A stretch of 64,000 bases of DNA from JBHELB01 sp041859045 (GTDB lineage Bacteria > Hydrogenedentota > Hydrogenedentia > Hydrogenedentales > SLHB01). The position numbers were made by a program, and so were the translations under genes. Where the stretch lies: assembly GCA_041859045.1 (NCBI GenBank), contig JBHELB010000071.1, positions 1 to 64,000 on the forward strand. Direction: 5' to 3'. Positions 25,354 to 33,791 of this stretch are shown in pieces. Below the pieces are notes generated by a model, which was not told the origin of the DNA, did no database searches, and was given only the letters and a program-made list of their open reading frames with translations. The stretch's first letter is position 1; the number at the start of each line of letters is the position of its first letter.

Positions 25354-27019
25354 ACGGGATCTGCGATGGATTATGGTGCTGCTGGGAACGGCGCTGTCCC
25401 TGGCGTTGTTCGCCGGGTTCACGCAATGTTGGCGAACGCTGCGCTGGGCTTCGCTTGATGCCATCGACTACGCAGAGCGCGTCCCGGCGTTGTTGGCGAA
25501 GGGAAAGACCGCGGAGGCGTTGCGTACGGCCCGGACCGCGCGCGAACGCTATGCGCTCGATCCTGCGGCGGGGTTCACGTACGCCCAAGCCCTTGAGGCC
25601 ACCGAAAACCACGCCGCCGCCAACCGCGAACTCGAGGCCGTCCTTCAAATATCCTCGGTACCCGCATCGAACCCGGAAGGATCGCGCCCGACCCTCAAGC
25701 CTTTTTTCTTCCCGGCGGCGCGGTATCACCTGGGCGAACGCGCGTTCGCCGCTGGAAACCTCGCGGAAGCCGTGGAGCAATTCGAACTGGGTTCCGCGTT
25801 CAGTGCCATGCCGAACGAAGCGCAGCGGAAGACGGTTGCCGCGGCTTTCGCGAAGTTCGGCCTCCATGAACGCGCATTGACTCTCGACCCGGCTTTGCCT
25901 ATCGACAACGCCTTTGCCGCCTTGGCAAAAGCGCGTCGGTTCGCGCTCGAGAGTAAGTGGGCGGAGTGCCGCGCCGCGGCGGAGCAAGCCTTGAAGTTCC
26001 AGGCAGACCTTCCCGAGGCGTACTGTCTCTGGGGTGTGGCGTGTATCGCGCTCGAAGCGCCTAGTGAGGCGGAGCGCTTCCTCTCGGCGGCCGCCGGAAA
26101 GTGGCCCGGCGCGACGTGGTATCTCGGACGCGTACAGGAGAAGAACGGCAAGGCCTCGGCGGCCATCGAAGCATATTTGTCCACGCCCCAGGAGAGCATC
26201 TATCGCCCATTTGCCGTGACCGCCGCACTGCGGCTGCTTGAGACCGGCGTGGCGGCGAAGGACGCCGACCCCGCCGCGTTGCGCGAGGAGCGCGACCGCC
26301 TGTTGCAGGTGTGGACGCAGTCGGTGGCGCAGAGCCGCGACGCCGCGAGCGACACGCGCCTGCTCTCCGCGCGTTTCGAGCCGGGCGTGAGCGCGGAGAC
26401 GTTTCCCGCCGCCTTTGCGTGGCGTTTGGCCACGCCTGCAAACGCCGCCGAACCCGTGCTGCGCGAGAACGGTCCGCTGGGCATCATGCTCCATCACGGC
26501 GCAAATCTGATCGAGCTTCGCTTTGTCCAGAATCTGCTGCCGTTTGGCGATTTTGCGCGCGCGTGGAATATCCCCGGACGCTTCATAGGATGGCCCGAGC
26601 GTTGCCGCACGCCGCGCGATGCCGTGGAAAGCGGATTGGCGGCGTCGGCACAAGTGAACGGCGCGACGGTGCTGAAGGTAACGAATCCCGATCCGCAGGG
26701 GCAGGTGTTGTGCGGTTCGACGCCGTTGGCGGTCACGCCCGGCGCGCGATACCTGCTCGCGGTGCGCTGCAAATCGGATCCGGCGCGACTGAACGCGGGA
26801 TGGTCGTGGTACGACGGCAACGAAAATGTCGTGTACACCTACAACATCATGAACCAGACCCCCGCGGCGAATTGGGTGTGGACGTTCGGCTATGAGCGCT
26901 GCCGCGAATCGGCCCAGTGGATGCAGGTGGTCGTGGGACTCTACCAAGAGGCCGGCGCGGCGCTCTTCGAACAGGCCCTCGTGATCCCGCTTGAACCGCC
27001 GGTCATGTCGGGATCGTAG
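25346..27019 (+). CDS. Membrane-anchored TPR protein of unknown function
   Basis: 557 residues from ATG 25346, eight bases inside the wecA-like gene. One N-terminal membrane helix (residues 9-25) is followed by tetratricopeptide-like helical repeats over about 35-330 (GKTAEALRTARTARERYALDP, AFAAGNLAEAVEQFELGSAF, ESKWAECRAAAEQALKF). The last 180 residues look like a beta-sandwich (LKVTNPDPQGQVLCGS, RYLLAVRCKSDP, MQVVVGLYQEAGAALFEQ), recalling carbohydrate-binding modules. The coupling to wecA suggests a part in export or assembly of the glycan, similar to the TPR proteins of exopolysaccharide systems. No specific family is recognised. Confidence 0.75.
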   Translation: MSRRDLRWIMVLLGTALSLALFAGFTQCWRTLRWASLDAIDYAERVPALLAKGKTAEALRTARTARERYALDPAAGFTYAQALEATENHAAANRELEAVLQISSVPASNPEGSRPTLKPFFFPAARYHLGERAFAAGNLAEAVEQFELGSAFSAMPNEAQRKTVAAAFAKFGLHERALTLDPALPIDNAFAALAKARRFALESKWAECRAAAEQALKFQADLPEAYCLWGVACIALEAPSEAERFLSAAAGKWPGATWYLGRVQEKNGKASAAIEAYLSTPQESIYRPFAVTAALRLLETGVAAKDADPAALREERDRLLQVWTQSVAQSRDAASDTRLLSARFEPGVSAETFPAAFAWRLATPANAAEPVLRENGPLGIMLHHGANLIELRFVQNLLPFGDFARAWNIPGRFIGWPERCRTPRDAVESGLAASAQVNGATVLKVTNPDPQGQVLCGSTPLAVTPGARYLLAVRCKSDPARLNAGWSWYDGNENVVYTYNIMNQTPAANWVWTFGYERCRESAQWMQVVVGLYQEAGAALFEQALVIPLEPPVMSGS

Positions 27020-27034
27020 CGGTGACGTCACCGC
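27019..27034. promoter_or_regulatory. 16-bp perfect palindrome
   Basis: GCGGTGACGTCACCGC directly follows the TPR gene stop. It has no loop, so it is more likely a protein-binding site than a terminator. It lies about 170 bases before hflX. No owner is known. Confidence 0.4.
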
Positions 27035-27133
27035 CCCTGATGATTCCTTCTCCACTTCGAAAAGCGCAGCAGACGCCGTGGTATCTTTCACTCTTACACT
27101 TTAAACATTGGGGCTTCTCCAATATTCCCGTTC

Positions 27134-27162
27134 TTGCCAGCCCGTGCTATTCATGTTAGAGT
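27134..27162 (+). promoter_or_regulatory. Possible hflX promoter
   Basis: TTGCCA (27134-27139), 17 bp, TAGAGT (27157-27162). It ends 37 bases before the chosen GTG. This is a weak match. Confidence 0.35.
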
Positions 27163-27199
27163 GGATTCGTACCTGGAGGAAGTTCCTCTGGGAGGATAT

Positions 27200-28486
27200 G
27201 TGGAAAAGACGCACACCAAATTGATAGATATCGAGCAGCCGCCGATTACCGAACGCGCCATCGTAGTGCGGTTGGCGTTGCCGGGCGACAGCGACGACGA
27301 GATCGAAGAGTCCCTGGGCGAGATTGGACGCTTGGCCTGGACTGCCGGCGCCGAGGTCGTGCTGACCACGGTGCAATACCGGTCACGCCCGTGCCCTGCC
27401 ACGTTGATCGGCTCAGGAAAAGTCGAGACGATCCGCGCGGCGGTGGAGGAACTCGGCGCGGATCTCGTGATCTTCGATTCCGATCTGAGCCCCACCCAAG
27501 GCGCGAAGCTCCAAGATACGCTCAAAGTAAAAGTCGTGGACCGTACGCAACTGATCCTCGACATCTTTGCGCAACGCGCGCGCACCAACGAAGGCAAGCA
27601 TCAGGTCGAACTCGCGCAACTTCAGTATGCGCTGCCGCGATTGACGGGGCGCGGCGTCGAGATGATGCGCTTGGGCGGCGGTATCGGCACGCGCGGGCCC
27701 GGCGAACAGAAACTCGAAGTCGATCGCCGCGTGATTCGTCAGCGCATCGATCGCTTGCGCGGCGAACTAGACGAAATCCGCAAACATCGCCGCGTTCAGC
27801 GCAAGCGGCGTTCGGAATCCGCATGCGCGACGGTGGCGCTGGTTGGATACACCAACGCGGGCAAGTCGTCGCTCCTGCGCGCGCTGACGGGTGCGGATGT
27901 GTTGATAGAGGACAAGTTGTTTGCGACGCTTGATCCGACGAGCCGACGCGTGGCGTTGCCGAGCCGACGCGAAGCGGTGTTCACGGATACGGTAGGATTC
28001 ATCCGCAAGCTGCCGCATTCGCTGGTCGCGGCGTTCCGCGCGACGCTCGAGGAAGTCACGGAGGCCGACCTGATCTTGCTGGTGGCGGATGCGGCCCATC
28101 CCGCCGTGCGCGAGCAAATCGACGCGGTGAATGTGGTGCTCGAAGAAATCCATCTGCCCGACAAGCCGCTGATCCGGGTGTACAACAAAATTGATGCCGC
28201 GGACCCCGACGACGTGCATGCGTTGTGCGCGGAGCCCGGAATCTGCGTGCCCGTCTCGGCACATACTGGCGAGGGACTCGATGCGCTGATGCAGACGGTC
28301 GACGCGCAGTTGGTGTCGAGTCGCACGCGCGTGCGGTTGTGCATTCCGCACGAATACGCGGGCCTCGTCGCCCGGCTGCACGAGGACGGTCTCGTATTGA
28401 GCCAGGAGTACGATCACGACGCGATCCATGTCGAAGCTGAAGTCGGCCCTGCGTTACGATCCGCCGTCGCGCGGTTCATCGCCTGA
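27200..28486 (+). CDS. hflX: GTPase HflX
   Basis: 428 residues from GTG 27200, which has GGGAGG just upstream and gives the usual HflX length. A GTG at 27161 and a TTG at 27134 are in frame but have no ribosome site. The N-terminal HflX domain includes GSGKVETIRAAVEE and the glycine-rich loop RLGGGIGTRGPGE. The G domain has GYTNAGKSSLLRAL (G1), DTVGFIRKLPH (G3) and NKID (G4). HflX binds 50S subunits and rescues or splits stalled ribosomes. Four radical SAM genes follow after 21 bases and may share its transcript. Confidence 0.94.
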   Translation: MEKTHTKLIDIEQPPITERAIVVRLALPGDSDDEIEESLGEIGRLAWTAGAEVVLTTVQYRSRPCPATLIGSGKVETIRAAVEELGADLVIFDSDLSPTQGAKLQDTLKVKVVDRTQLILDIFAQRARTNEGKHQVELAQLQYALPRLTGRGVEMMRLGGGIGTRGPGEQKLEVDRRVIRQRIDRLRGELDEIRKHRRVQRKRRSESACATVALVGYTNAGKSSLLRALTGADVLIEDKLFATLDPTSRRVALPSRREAVFTDTVGFIRKLPHSLVAAFRATLEEVTEADLILLVADAAHPAVREQIDAVNVVLEEIHLPDKPLIRVYNKIDAADPDDVHALCAEPGICVPVSAHTGEGLDALMQTVDAQLVSSRTRVRLCIPHEYAGLVARLHEDGLVLSQEYDHDAIHVEAEVGPALRSAVARFIA

Positions 28487-28507
28487 GCCCACACCAACGA
28501 GGACCCT

Positions 28508-29986
28508 ATGAACGTTGCGTTTCTAAACCCGATGTTTGGCGTGGATTTCACGAAGTCCGCGCGCTGGTTTGCGCGATCGCGCGGCCGTGTGCAGCGCCAT
28601 CCCGATTATCTGGCGATTGCCGCCGCGACGGTCGAACAGGCGGGGCATCGCCTGTTCTTCTGCGACGCGCAGGCGAAGAACATGCCGACGGAAGTGCTGT
28701 TGCCGAAACTTCGTGAGTTCAAACCGGATCTGATCGTGTATCAGGCAACCACGCCGTCCATCGATTGCGACATCGCCGCCGCCGCGCGCTGCAAAGAAGC
28801 CACGGGCGCTATGAACGTCTTTGTCGGTCCGCACGTGAGCGCGGAGCCGCAGGATACGCTCGAACGCGCGGAGGGCGCCGTCGACGCGGTGACTATCGGC
28901 GAGTACGACTACACCTTGCGCGACCTTGCGAACGGTGTGCGGCTCGAGGATTGCCTCGGGCTGGTATGGCTGGACCAAGGGACCGTGCGCACCAACCCGG
29001 CGCGGCCGCGCATCGACAATCTCGACGAACTGCCGTTCCCGGCGTGGAAGCATATCGACATTCATGACTACCACGACGCGGGAAAGCTGTTCCCGTTCCT
29101 AACGCTGATCAGCGGCCGCGGCTGCCGCGCGGCATGCACGTTCTGCCAGTTGCCGCAAGTCATGAACGGGCGTTCGTATCGCACGCGCAGCATTGAGCAC
29201 ATCTTGGGCGAGATCGATTACGACGTCAGCCTGTTTCCCAACTTGCGCGAGATCATGTTCGAGGACGATACCTTGACCATGCGCGGCAGCGAGGAACGTC
29301 TGACGGCATTGTGCGAGGCCTTGTTGCGTCGTCGTTCGAGCCTGACCTGGAGCGCCAACGCGCGCGTGGACGTGAACGACTACGAACTCCTGCGGCTCAT
29401 GAAACGCAGCGGATGCCGCATGCTTTGTGTGGGCTTCGAGTTTGGCGATCCGGACGTGCTGTTGCGCATCGGCAAGGGCGCGACGGTCGATCAAATGCAC
29501 ACGTTCGCCGAGAACGCGCACCGCGCGGGCATTCGCGTGCACGGCTGCTTCATGTTCGGCGGTCCCGGCGAAACCCGTGAGACCGCGCGCCGCACCATCG
29601 ACCTCGCCTGCACGCTTCCGATCGACACCGCGCAATTCAGCGGCGTGGTGGCGTATCCGGGCACGGCGTACTACCAGTGGGCGAAGAAAAGCGGGTATCT
29701 TGTTCCGCAGCGTTGGCGGGACTGGGTGGATGCCGATGGGGAGCAAGTGACCACGGTGAGTCTGCCGGACCTTTCCGCGACGGAAATCAACGCGCTCATC
29801 GACGACGGGCTCCGTGCGTTTTACACGCGGCCCTCGCAGATGTGGCGCATGGCCACCAACATTCGATCGATGGCCGACGTCCGGGCCAAGTGGCACGGCG
29901 TCAAGAGCTTTTTGGCGTATTTTCGCACCCGCACGCCGCAGACCTCGGGCGGCGATGGAGGACAGCGTGAATCCAAGCACTCCTGA
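28508..29986 (+). CDS. B12-binding-domain radical SAM protein (first of four)
   Basis: 492 residues. The N-terminal cobalamin-type Rossmann domain (1-180) begins MNVAFLNP and contains FFCDAQAKNMP (51-60), the DAxAKN variant common in this group where the B12-ligand His is missing, and VGPHVSAEP near 106. The radical SAM core has C206, C210, C213 in GRGCRAACTFC, then MFEDDTLTM and the AdoMet-binding GGPGETRET. The C-terminal 100 residues are helical. Relatives include BchE, HpnJ and P-methylases. The reaction here is unknown. The next gene starts inside its last seven codons. Confidence 0.85.
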   Translation: MNVAFLNPMFGVDFTKSARWFARSRGRVQRHPDYLAIAAATVEQAGHRLFFCDAQAKNMPTEVLLPKLREFKPDLIVYQATTPSIDCDIAAAARCKEATGAMNVFVGPHVSAEPQDTLERAEGAVDAVTIGEYDYTLRDLANGVRLEDCLGLVWLDQGTVRTNPARPRIDNLDELPFPAWKHIDIHDYHDAGKLFPFLTLISGRGCRAACTFCQLPQVMNGRSYRTRSIEHILGEIDYDVSLFPNLREIMFEDDTLTMRGSEERLTALCEALLRRRSSLTWSANARVDVNDYELLRLMKRSGCRMLCVGFEFGDPDVLLRIGKGATVDQMHTFAENAHRAGIRVHGCFMFGGPGETRETARRTIDLACTLPIDTAQFSGVVAYPGTAYYQWAKKSGYLVPQRWRDWVDADGEQVTTVSLPDLSATEINALIDDGLRAFYTRPSQMWRMATNIRSMADVRAKWHGVKSFLAYFRTRTPQTSGGDGGQRESKHS

Positions 29987-31025
29987 CCGTCAGGTCTTTT
30001 CGAGTCTCCAGAATCGCATCCTGACGCACTGGCACGAGGCGCGTCAGATTCTCGACGGTCAAATGCCTCCGCCGCGTACGGCGATCGTTTACCCCACGTA
30101 TGTCTGCAACCAAAATTGTCTATGGTGCGAGTACGGCGAGGACAACACCGATTTCCACACGATGATGCCCACGGAGCGCCTGCGGGCGCTGATGTGGGAC
30201 CTGCGCGCGCTGGGTGTGCGTGCGGTGGAATTCTGCGGCGGCGGCGAACCCACGCTGCACCCCGCGCTGGCGCCGTTGGTCCGCGAGATGAAAGAGCGCG
30301 GCATGAGCACGGGCGTATTGACCAACGGCAGCCGCCTCAGAGGCGAATTGGCGGAGGCTCTGGTCGATTGCGCCAGTTACGTCCGCGTCGGGTTTGACGC
30401 GGGCACCGCGGAGAAGTTCAACGAAGTGAAACGTCCGCGCACGCCGGAGGCCCGGTTCGACGCGGTATGCGACAATGTCCGCGCGCTGTTGGCGCTGCGC
30501 AAAGAGCGCGGCACAAACGTGCTCATCAGCATGAAGATCGTGCTCGATGCGCACAACTATCACGAGATTGAGCCCGCGGTCGATCTGGCGCTCGAGTTGG
30601 GCGTCGACAGTATCCAATTCAAAGCCGCGCGCTTGACCGAGGCCGAGCTGAACGAAGCGCAGTCAGCCGAGGTACAACGTGCGCTCGAGTCCCTGCGCGC
30701 CCAGCATCCCGGCCTGCCCATCGTCGGCAGCGTGGAAAAGCTGAACATGGCCTCGCAGTGCTGGCTGACGCCGCTGCAGATCACCGTCGACACGCTGGGC
30801 GAGGTCTATCTCTGCTGCTACTTCCGGCATCGTAGAGAGCGCCACGGCATCGGCAATGCATTTGAGAGACCACTGCACGAGATCTGGCATGGCGAGCGAC
30901 ACCGTGAGGCGATTCGCGATATTCGCCCGCACGAATGCAACAACCTCGACTGCCGTTTCGTTCACTACAATCGCATCCTGCGCGACGTCATGGTGGACCA
31001 CGACGCGCAATTCGAGTTCATCTAG
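29967..31025 (+). CDS. Radical SAM protein with C-terminal SPASM-like cysteines
   Basis: 352 residues from GTG 29967, with GGAGG five bases upstream, overlapping the previous gene by 20 bases. An ATG at 29955 would also be in frame. The cluster motif is C47, C51, C54 in VCNQNCLWC, and the AdoMet site is FCGGGEPTLHP. The C-terminus has C265, C283, C284, C324 and C329 with the pattern GEVYLCCYF, GNAFERPLHEIWHG and HECNNLDC, as in SPASM or twitch domains that hold extra iron-sulfur clusters. It has no B12 domain, unlike its three neighbours. Many SPASM enzymes modify peptides, but no precursor peptide is visible here. Confidence 0.85.
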   Translation: MNPSTPDRQVFSSLQNRILTHWHEARQILDGQMPPPRTAIVYPTYVCNQNCLWCEYGEDNTDFHTMMPTERLRALMWDLRALGVRAVEFCGGGEPTLHPALAPLVREMKERGMSTGVLTNGSRLRGELAEALVDCASYVRVGFDAGTAEKFNEVKRPRTPEARFDAVCDNVRALLALRKERGTNVLISMKIVLDAHNYHEIEPAVDLALELGVDSIQFKAARLTEAELNEAQSAEVQRALESLRAQHPGLPIVGSVEKLNMASQCWLTPLQITVDTLGEVYLCCYFRHRRERHGIGNAFERPLHEIWHGERHREAIRDIRPHECNNLDCRFVHYNRILRDVMVDHDAQFEFI

Positions 31026-31036
31026 GAGCCCGGCGC

Positions 31037-32446
31037 ATGAAGGTCCTTTTGCTTAATCCGCCCGGGCCGTTTTGCCGGGCAGGCTCGCGTTGGCCGCACC
31101 GGCGCGCTGCGCGGCGGGTGGGCATTGACTATCATCCGTTCCCCTTCAGTCTCGCCTACGCCACGGCGCGTCTGATGGCCGATGGACATGACGCAACACT
31201 CGTGGACTGTATCGCCGAAGGCTTGGACGACGACGCATTGCGTCAACGCGCGGCCGCGTTTGCGCCGGATGTGGCGGTGCTGGAGACCAGCGCGCCCAGT
31301 TTCTCGGCGGACCTGGAAACGCTGCGCGCGCTCGGCGTTCCCGGCATCGCCGTGGGCGCGCACGCGACCGCGACATGGCGCGAGCACGTCGAGGCGGGCT
31401 TCGCGGGCGTGATACGTGGCGAGTACGATCAGGTGATTTCCCAGGCCGTAGCGCGCGAACCGCAACCGTGGCTCGCGTTACCCGGCCATGAGCCGGAGGG
31501 CTTCGCGCCGCTCTGTCGCGATCTCGATGCGATCCCACGTCCTCCGTGGGAGCAGATGCCTATGGAGAAGTACAACGATCCGTTCTGCCTAGGGCGCTCC
31601 GTGGCGTTGTTGACGACCCGGGGTTGTCCGTTCTGTTGTAGTTTCTGCACGATCGCGCCGTTCGCAGGTCAGCGCAATTACCGCAAGCGAAATCCTGAGC
31701 GCGTGTGCGACGAAGCGGCGGATCTGATCGCGCGCTACTCGCCGGATGAGCTGTATTTCGACGACGACACGATTACCGCGGACCGTCGACATATCCTTGC
31801 CTTGTGTGCGGCGATCAAGAACCGCAAGTTTGGTCTGCCCTTCAGTTGCATGGGAAATGCGACGGTCGACCACGATGTGCTGGTCGCGATGGCCGACGCC
31901 GGGTGTCGCGCGCTGAAGTTTGGCGTTGAGAGCGGAGACCCGGCCGTCTTGCGGCGCATACCCAAAGAGGTTGATCTTGACGCCGTGGTTCGCACCGCGC
32001 GGGATTGCCGGGAGTTGGGCATCGAGTCGCACGCCACGTTCCTGATCGGCCTTCCGGGAGAAACCCGCGAGAGTGCGTTGCGCACGATCGACTTTGCGTT
32101 GCGCCTCAACACGCACACGTTGCAGTTCGCCATCGCCACCCCCTATCCCGGCACGCCGTTCTATGAAGAGGCGCGCCGCGAGGGGTGGCTTATCAAAGAC
32201 AACTGGCGCGATTTCGACCCCGCGAACGCCGCCGTGGTCTCGTATCCCGGCTATAGTGCGGACGATATCGCCGCAATGCACGCGCTCGCCTGGAAGCGCT
32301 GGCAATGGCACATGTTCACGCGTCGTCCGGCTACGCTCGTGCACCATTTTCGCAATGCCTACCTGCGCGAAGGTGCGGGCGGCGTGCTGCGCCTCGGCGT
32401 GTATAGCGCGGAGCGGCTGCTGCGTATCCTGGGAGGACGGGCATGA
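31037..32446 (+). CDS. B12-binding-domain radical SAM protein (third of four)
   Basis: 469 residues from ATG 31037, with AGGAGC upstream, 11 bases after the previous stop. The N-terminal domain reads MKVLLLNPPG, HDATLVDCIAEGL and VGAHATATW. The radical SAM motif is C197, C201, C204 in RGCPFCCSFC. DELYFDDDTIT and FLIGLPGETRES follow. The Cys-rich CPFCCSFC is unusual in having an extra Cys next to the cluster ligands. Its last four bases overlap the next start (ATGA). Substrate unknown. Confidence 0.85.
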   Translation: MKVLLLNPPGPFCRAGSRWPHRRAARRVGIDYHPFPFSLAYATARLMADGHDATLVDCIAEGLDDDALRQRAAAFAPDVAVLETSAPSFSADLETLRALGVPGIAVGAHATATWREHVEAGFAGVIRGEYDQVISQAVAREPQPWLALPGHEPEGFAPLCRDLDAIPRPPWEQMPMEKYNDPFCLGRSVALLTTRGCPFCCSFCTIAPFAGQRNYRKRNPERVCDEAADLIARYSPDELYFDDDTITADRRHILALCAAIKNRKFGLPFSCMGNATVDHDVLVAMADAGCRALKFGVESGDPAVLRRIPKEVDLDAVVRTARDCRELGIESHATFLIGLPGETRESALRTIDFALRLNTHTLQFAIATPYPGTPFYEEARREGWLIKDNWRDFDPANAAVVSYPGYSADDIAAMHALAWKRWQWHMFTRRPATLVHHFRNAYLREGAGGVLRLGVYSAERLLRILGGRA

Positions 32447-33741
32447 AAGTCGCCTTGATTAATCCAGGAAGCCCTCAAGCGCTTCGGAAGGAAAACCTCG
32501 GGCTTGCGTATCTCGCCGCGGCACTCGATGCCGCCGGGCACGATACGCGCATTCTCGATGAAGTCGCGGGGCAAGACGTCGCCTCGGGGCTCGATGCATT
32601 TCGGCCGGATGCCGTTGGCATTTCCTCGATGACCATGTATGTTCCGCGCGCCTATGCGTTGGCGGACGAGATTCGCGCCAAACGCGGGATTCCGGTCATT
32701 CTCGGCGGCGCGCACCCGACGGCGTTGCCGCACGAAGCGATTCAGCACGCGGATTGCGTCATTCGCGGCGAGGGCGAGGAGACGCTCGTGCGCGTGGTCG
32801 ACTCCGGCCGCATCGAGGGCATTGTCGAACCGGCCGGTCCTCGCGACTTGGACGAACTGCCGTTTCCCGCGCGCGACAAACTCGACCTCGAATACTACGC
32901 GGCAGCGGGCGACGAGATCGCCGGATTGTCGTACCGCACGTTGGGCATCATCACGAGCCGCGGCTGTCCGTTTGTGTGCAATTTCTGCATCAACTCGAAG
33001 CGCGAGGAGCGCCTGCGTTTCCACAGCCCGGACCGCGTGATGGAAGAGATTCGCTACCTCGTCACGCGTCACCGCATCGAAAGCATCGCCTTCTACGACG
33101 AGATGATCGGCACGAACTCGCTGCGGTTTTCGACGATCTGTGAGCGGATGATCGAGGAGGGGTTCGCCCATCTAAAGTGGGAGTGTCAGCTCCACGTCCG
33201 CGCGATTCGTCCCGACGTGCTCTCGGTCATGAAACGAGCAGGATGTGTCCAGGTCGCTATCGGCTTCGAAACGGGAAGTCAGCGCGTGCTGGATCGCATC
33301 AGCAAAAATGCCACCGTGGAGTTGAACCTCGAGGCGACGCGGCGCGTGCGCGAAGCGGGGCTGCGCGTCCGCGGGTGTTTCATTATCGGCACACCGGGCG
33401 AGACGGTCGAGGACATCGCGGAGACGGAGCGATTCATCCGCGAAGCCCCGATCGACTTTGTGTCGATGCACTACCTCACGCCGTACCCCGGCACCGCGGT
33501 CTACGATGAGGTCAAAGATCGCCTCGAAGCGGCCGCAATCCCGTGGGACCGTTTCACCACCGGCGACCCGGACACGTTCTTGGTCAACACCGCGATCCCT
33601 GCGGACGTCCAGCGGCGCGCGTTTGAACGCCTACGGGCCCAGGCGGCGTTTCGCAACTACTCGATCGGACAAATGGTGCATCGGACTCTCAAAAACCCCC
33701 ACCACGCTATTCATATCCTCAAGTCCATCTTGAAAAAATAG
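32443..33741 (+). CDS. B12-binding-domain radical SAM protein (fourth of four)
   Basis: 432 residues, ATG 32443 overlapping the upstream stop. The cobalamin-type domain spans 1-125: MKVALINPGS, AGHDTRILDE, ILGGAHPTALP (the segment that contacts B12 in relatives) and IRGEGEETL. The radical SAM ligands are C175, C179, C182 in SRGCPFVCNFC. FIIGTPGETVEDI and a LTPYPGTAVYDE substrate-loop segment follow. It closes a four-gene translationally coupled unit. The following rarA has its own promoter. Confidence 0.86.
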   Translation: MKVALINPGSPQALRKENLGLAYLAAALDAAGHDTRILDEVAGQDVASGLDAFRPDAVGISSMTMYVPRAYALADEIRAKRGIPVILGGAHPTALPHEAIQHADCVIRGEGEETLVRVVDSGRIEGIVEPAGPRDLDELPFPARDKLDLEYYAAAGDEIAGLSYRTLGIITSRGCPFVCNFCINSKREERLRFHSPDRVMEEIRYLVTRHRIESIAFYDEMIGTNSLRFSTICERMIEEGFAHLKWECQLHVRAIRPDVLSVMKRAGCVQVAIGFETGSQRVLDRISKNATVELNLEATRRVREAGLRVRGCFIIGTPGETVEDIAETERFIREAPIDFVSMHYLTPYPGTAVYDEVKDRLEAAAIPWDRFTTGDPDTFLVNTAIPADVQRRAFERLRAQAAFRNYSIGQMVHRTLKNPHHAIHILKSILKK

Positions 33742-33756
33742 GCGAAAAACCGCACC

Positions 33757-33785
33757 TTGAGCCGGTCCGCGGTTCTCTTTACGAT
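33757..33785 (+). promoter_or_regulatory. Promoter of rarA, possibly giving a leaderless mRNA
   Basis: TTGAGC (33757-33762), 17 bp, TACGAT (33780-33785). The expected start falls on or next to ATG 33792, and no Shine-Dalgarno is present before that ATG. Confidence 0.45.
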
Positions 33786-33791
33786 AGCAGT

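Noticed and set aside
25316..27091. A 591-codon minus-strand frame opposite the TPR gene
   Set aside because: Composition is typical of antisense shadow coding. The plus-strand frame has TPR motifs and coupling to wecA.
28508..33741. Radical SAM run as a ribosomal peptide pathway
   Set aside because: No small precursor ORF, leader-recognition domain or peptidase is visible in or around the run, so the peptide interpretation is not supported.
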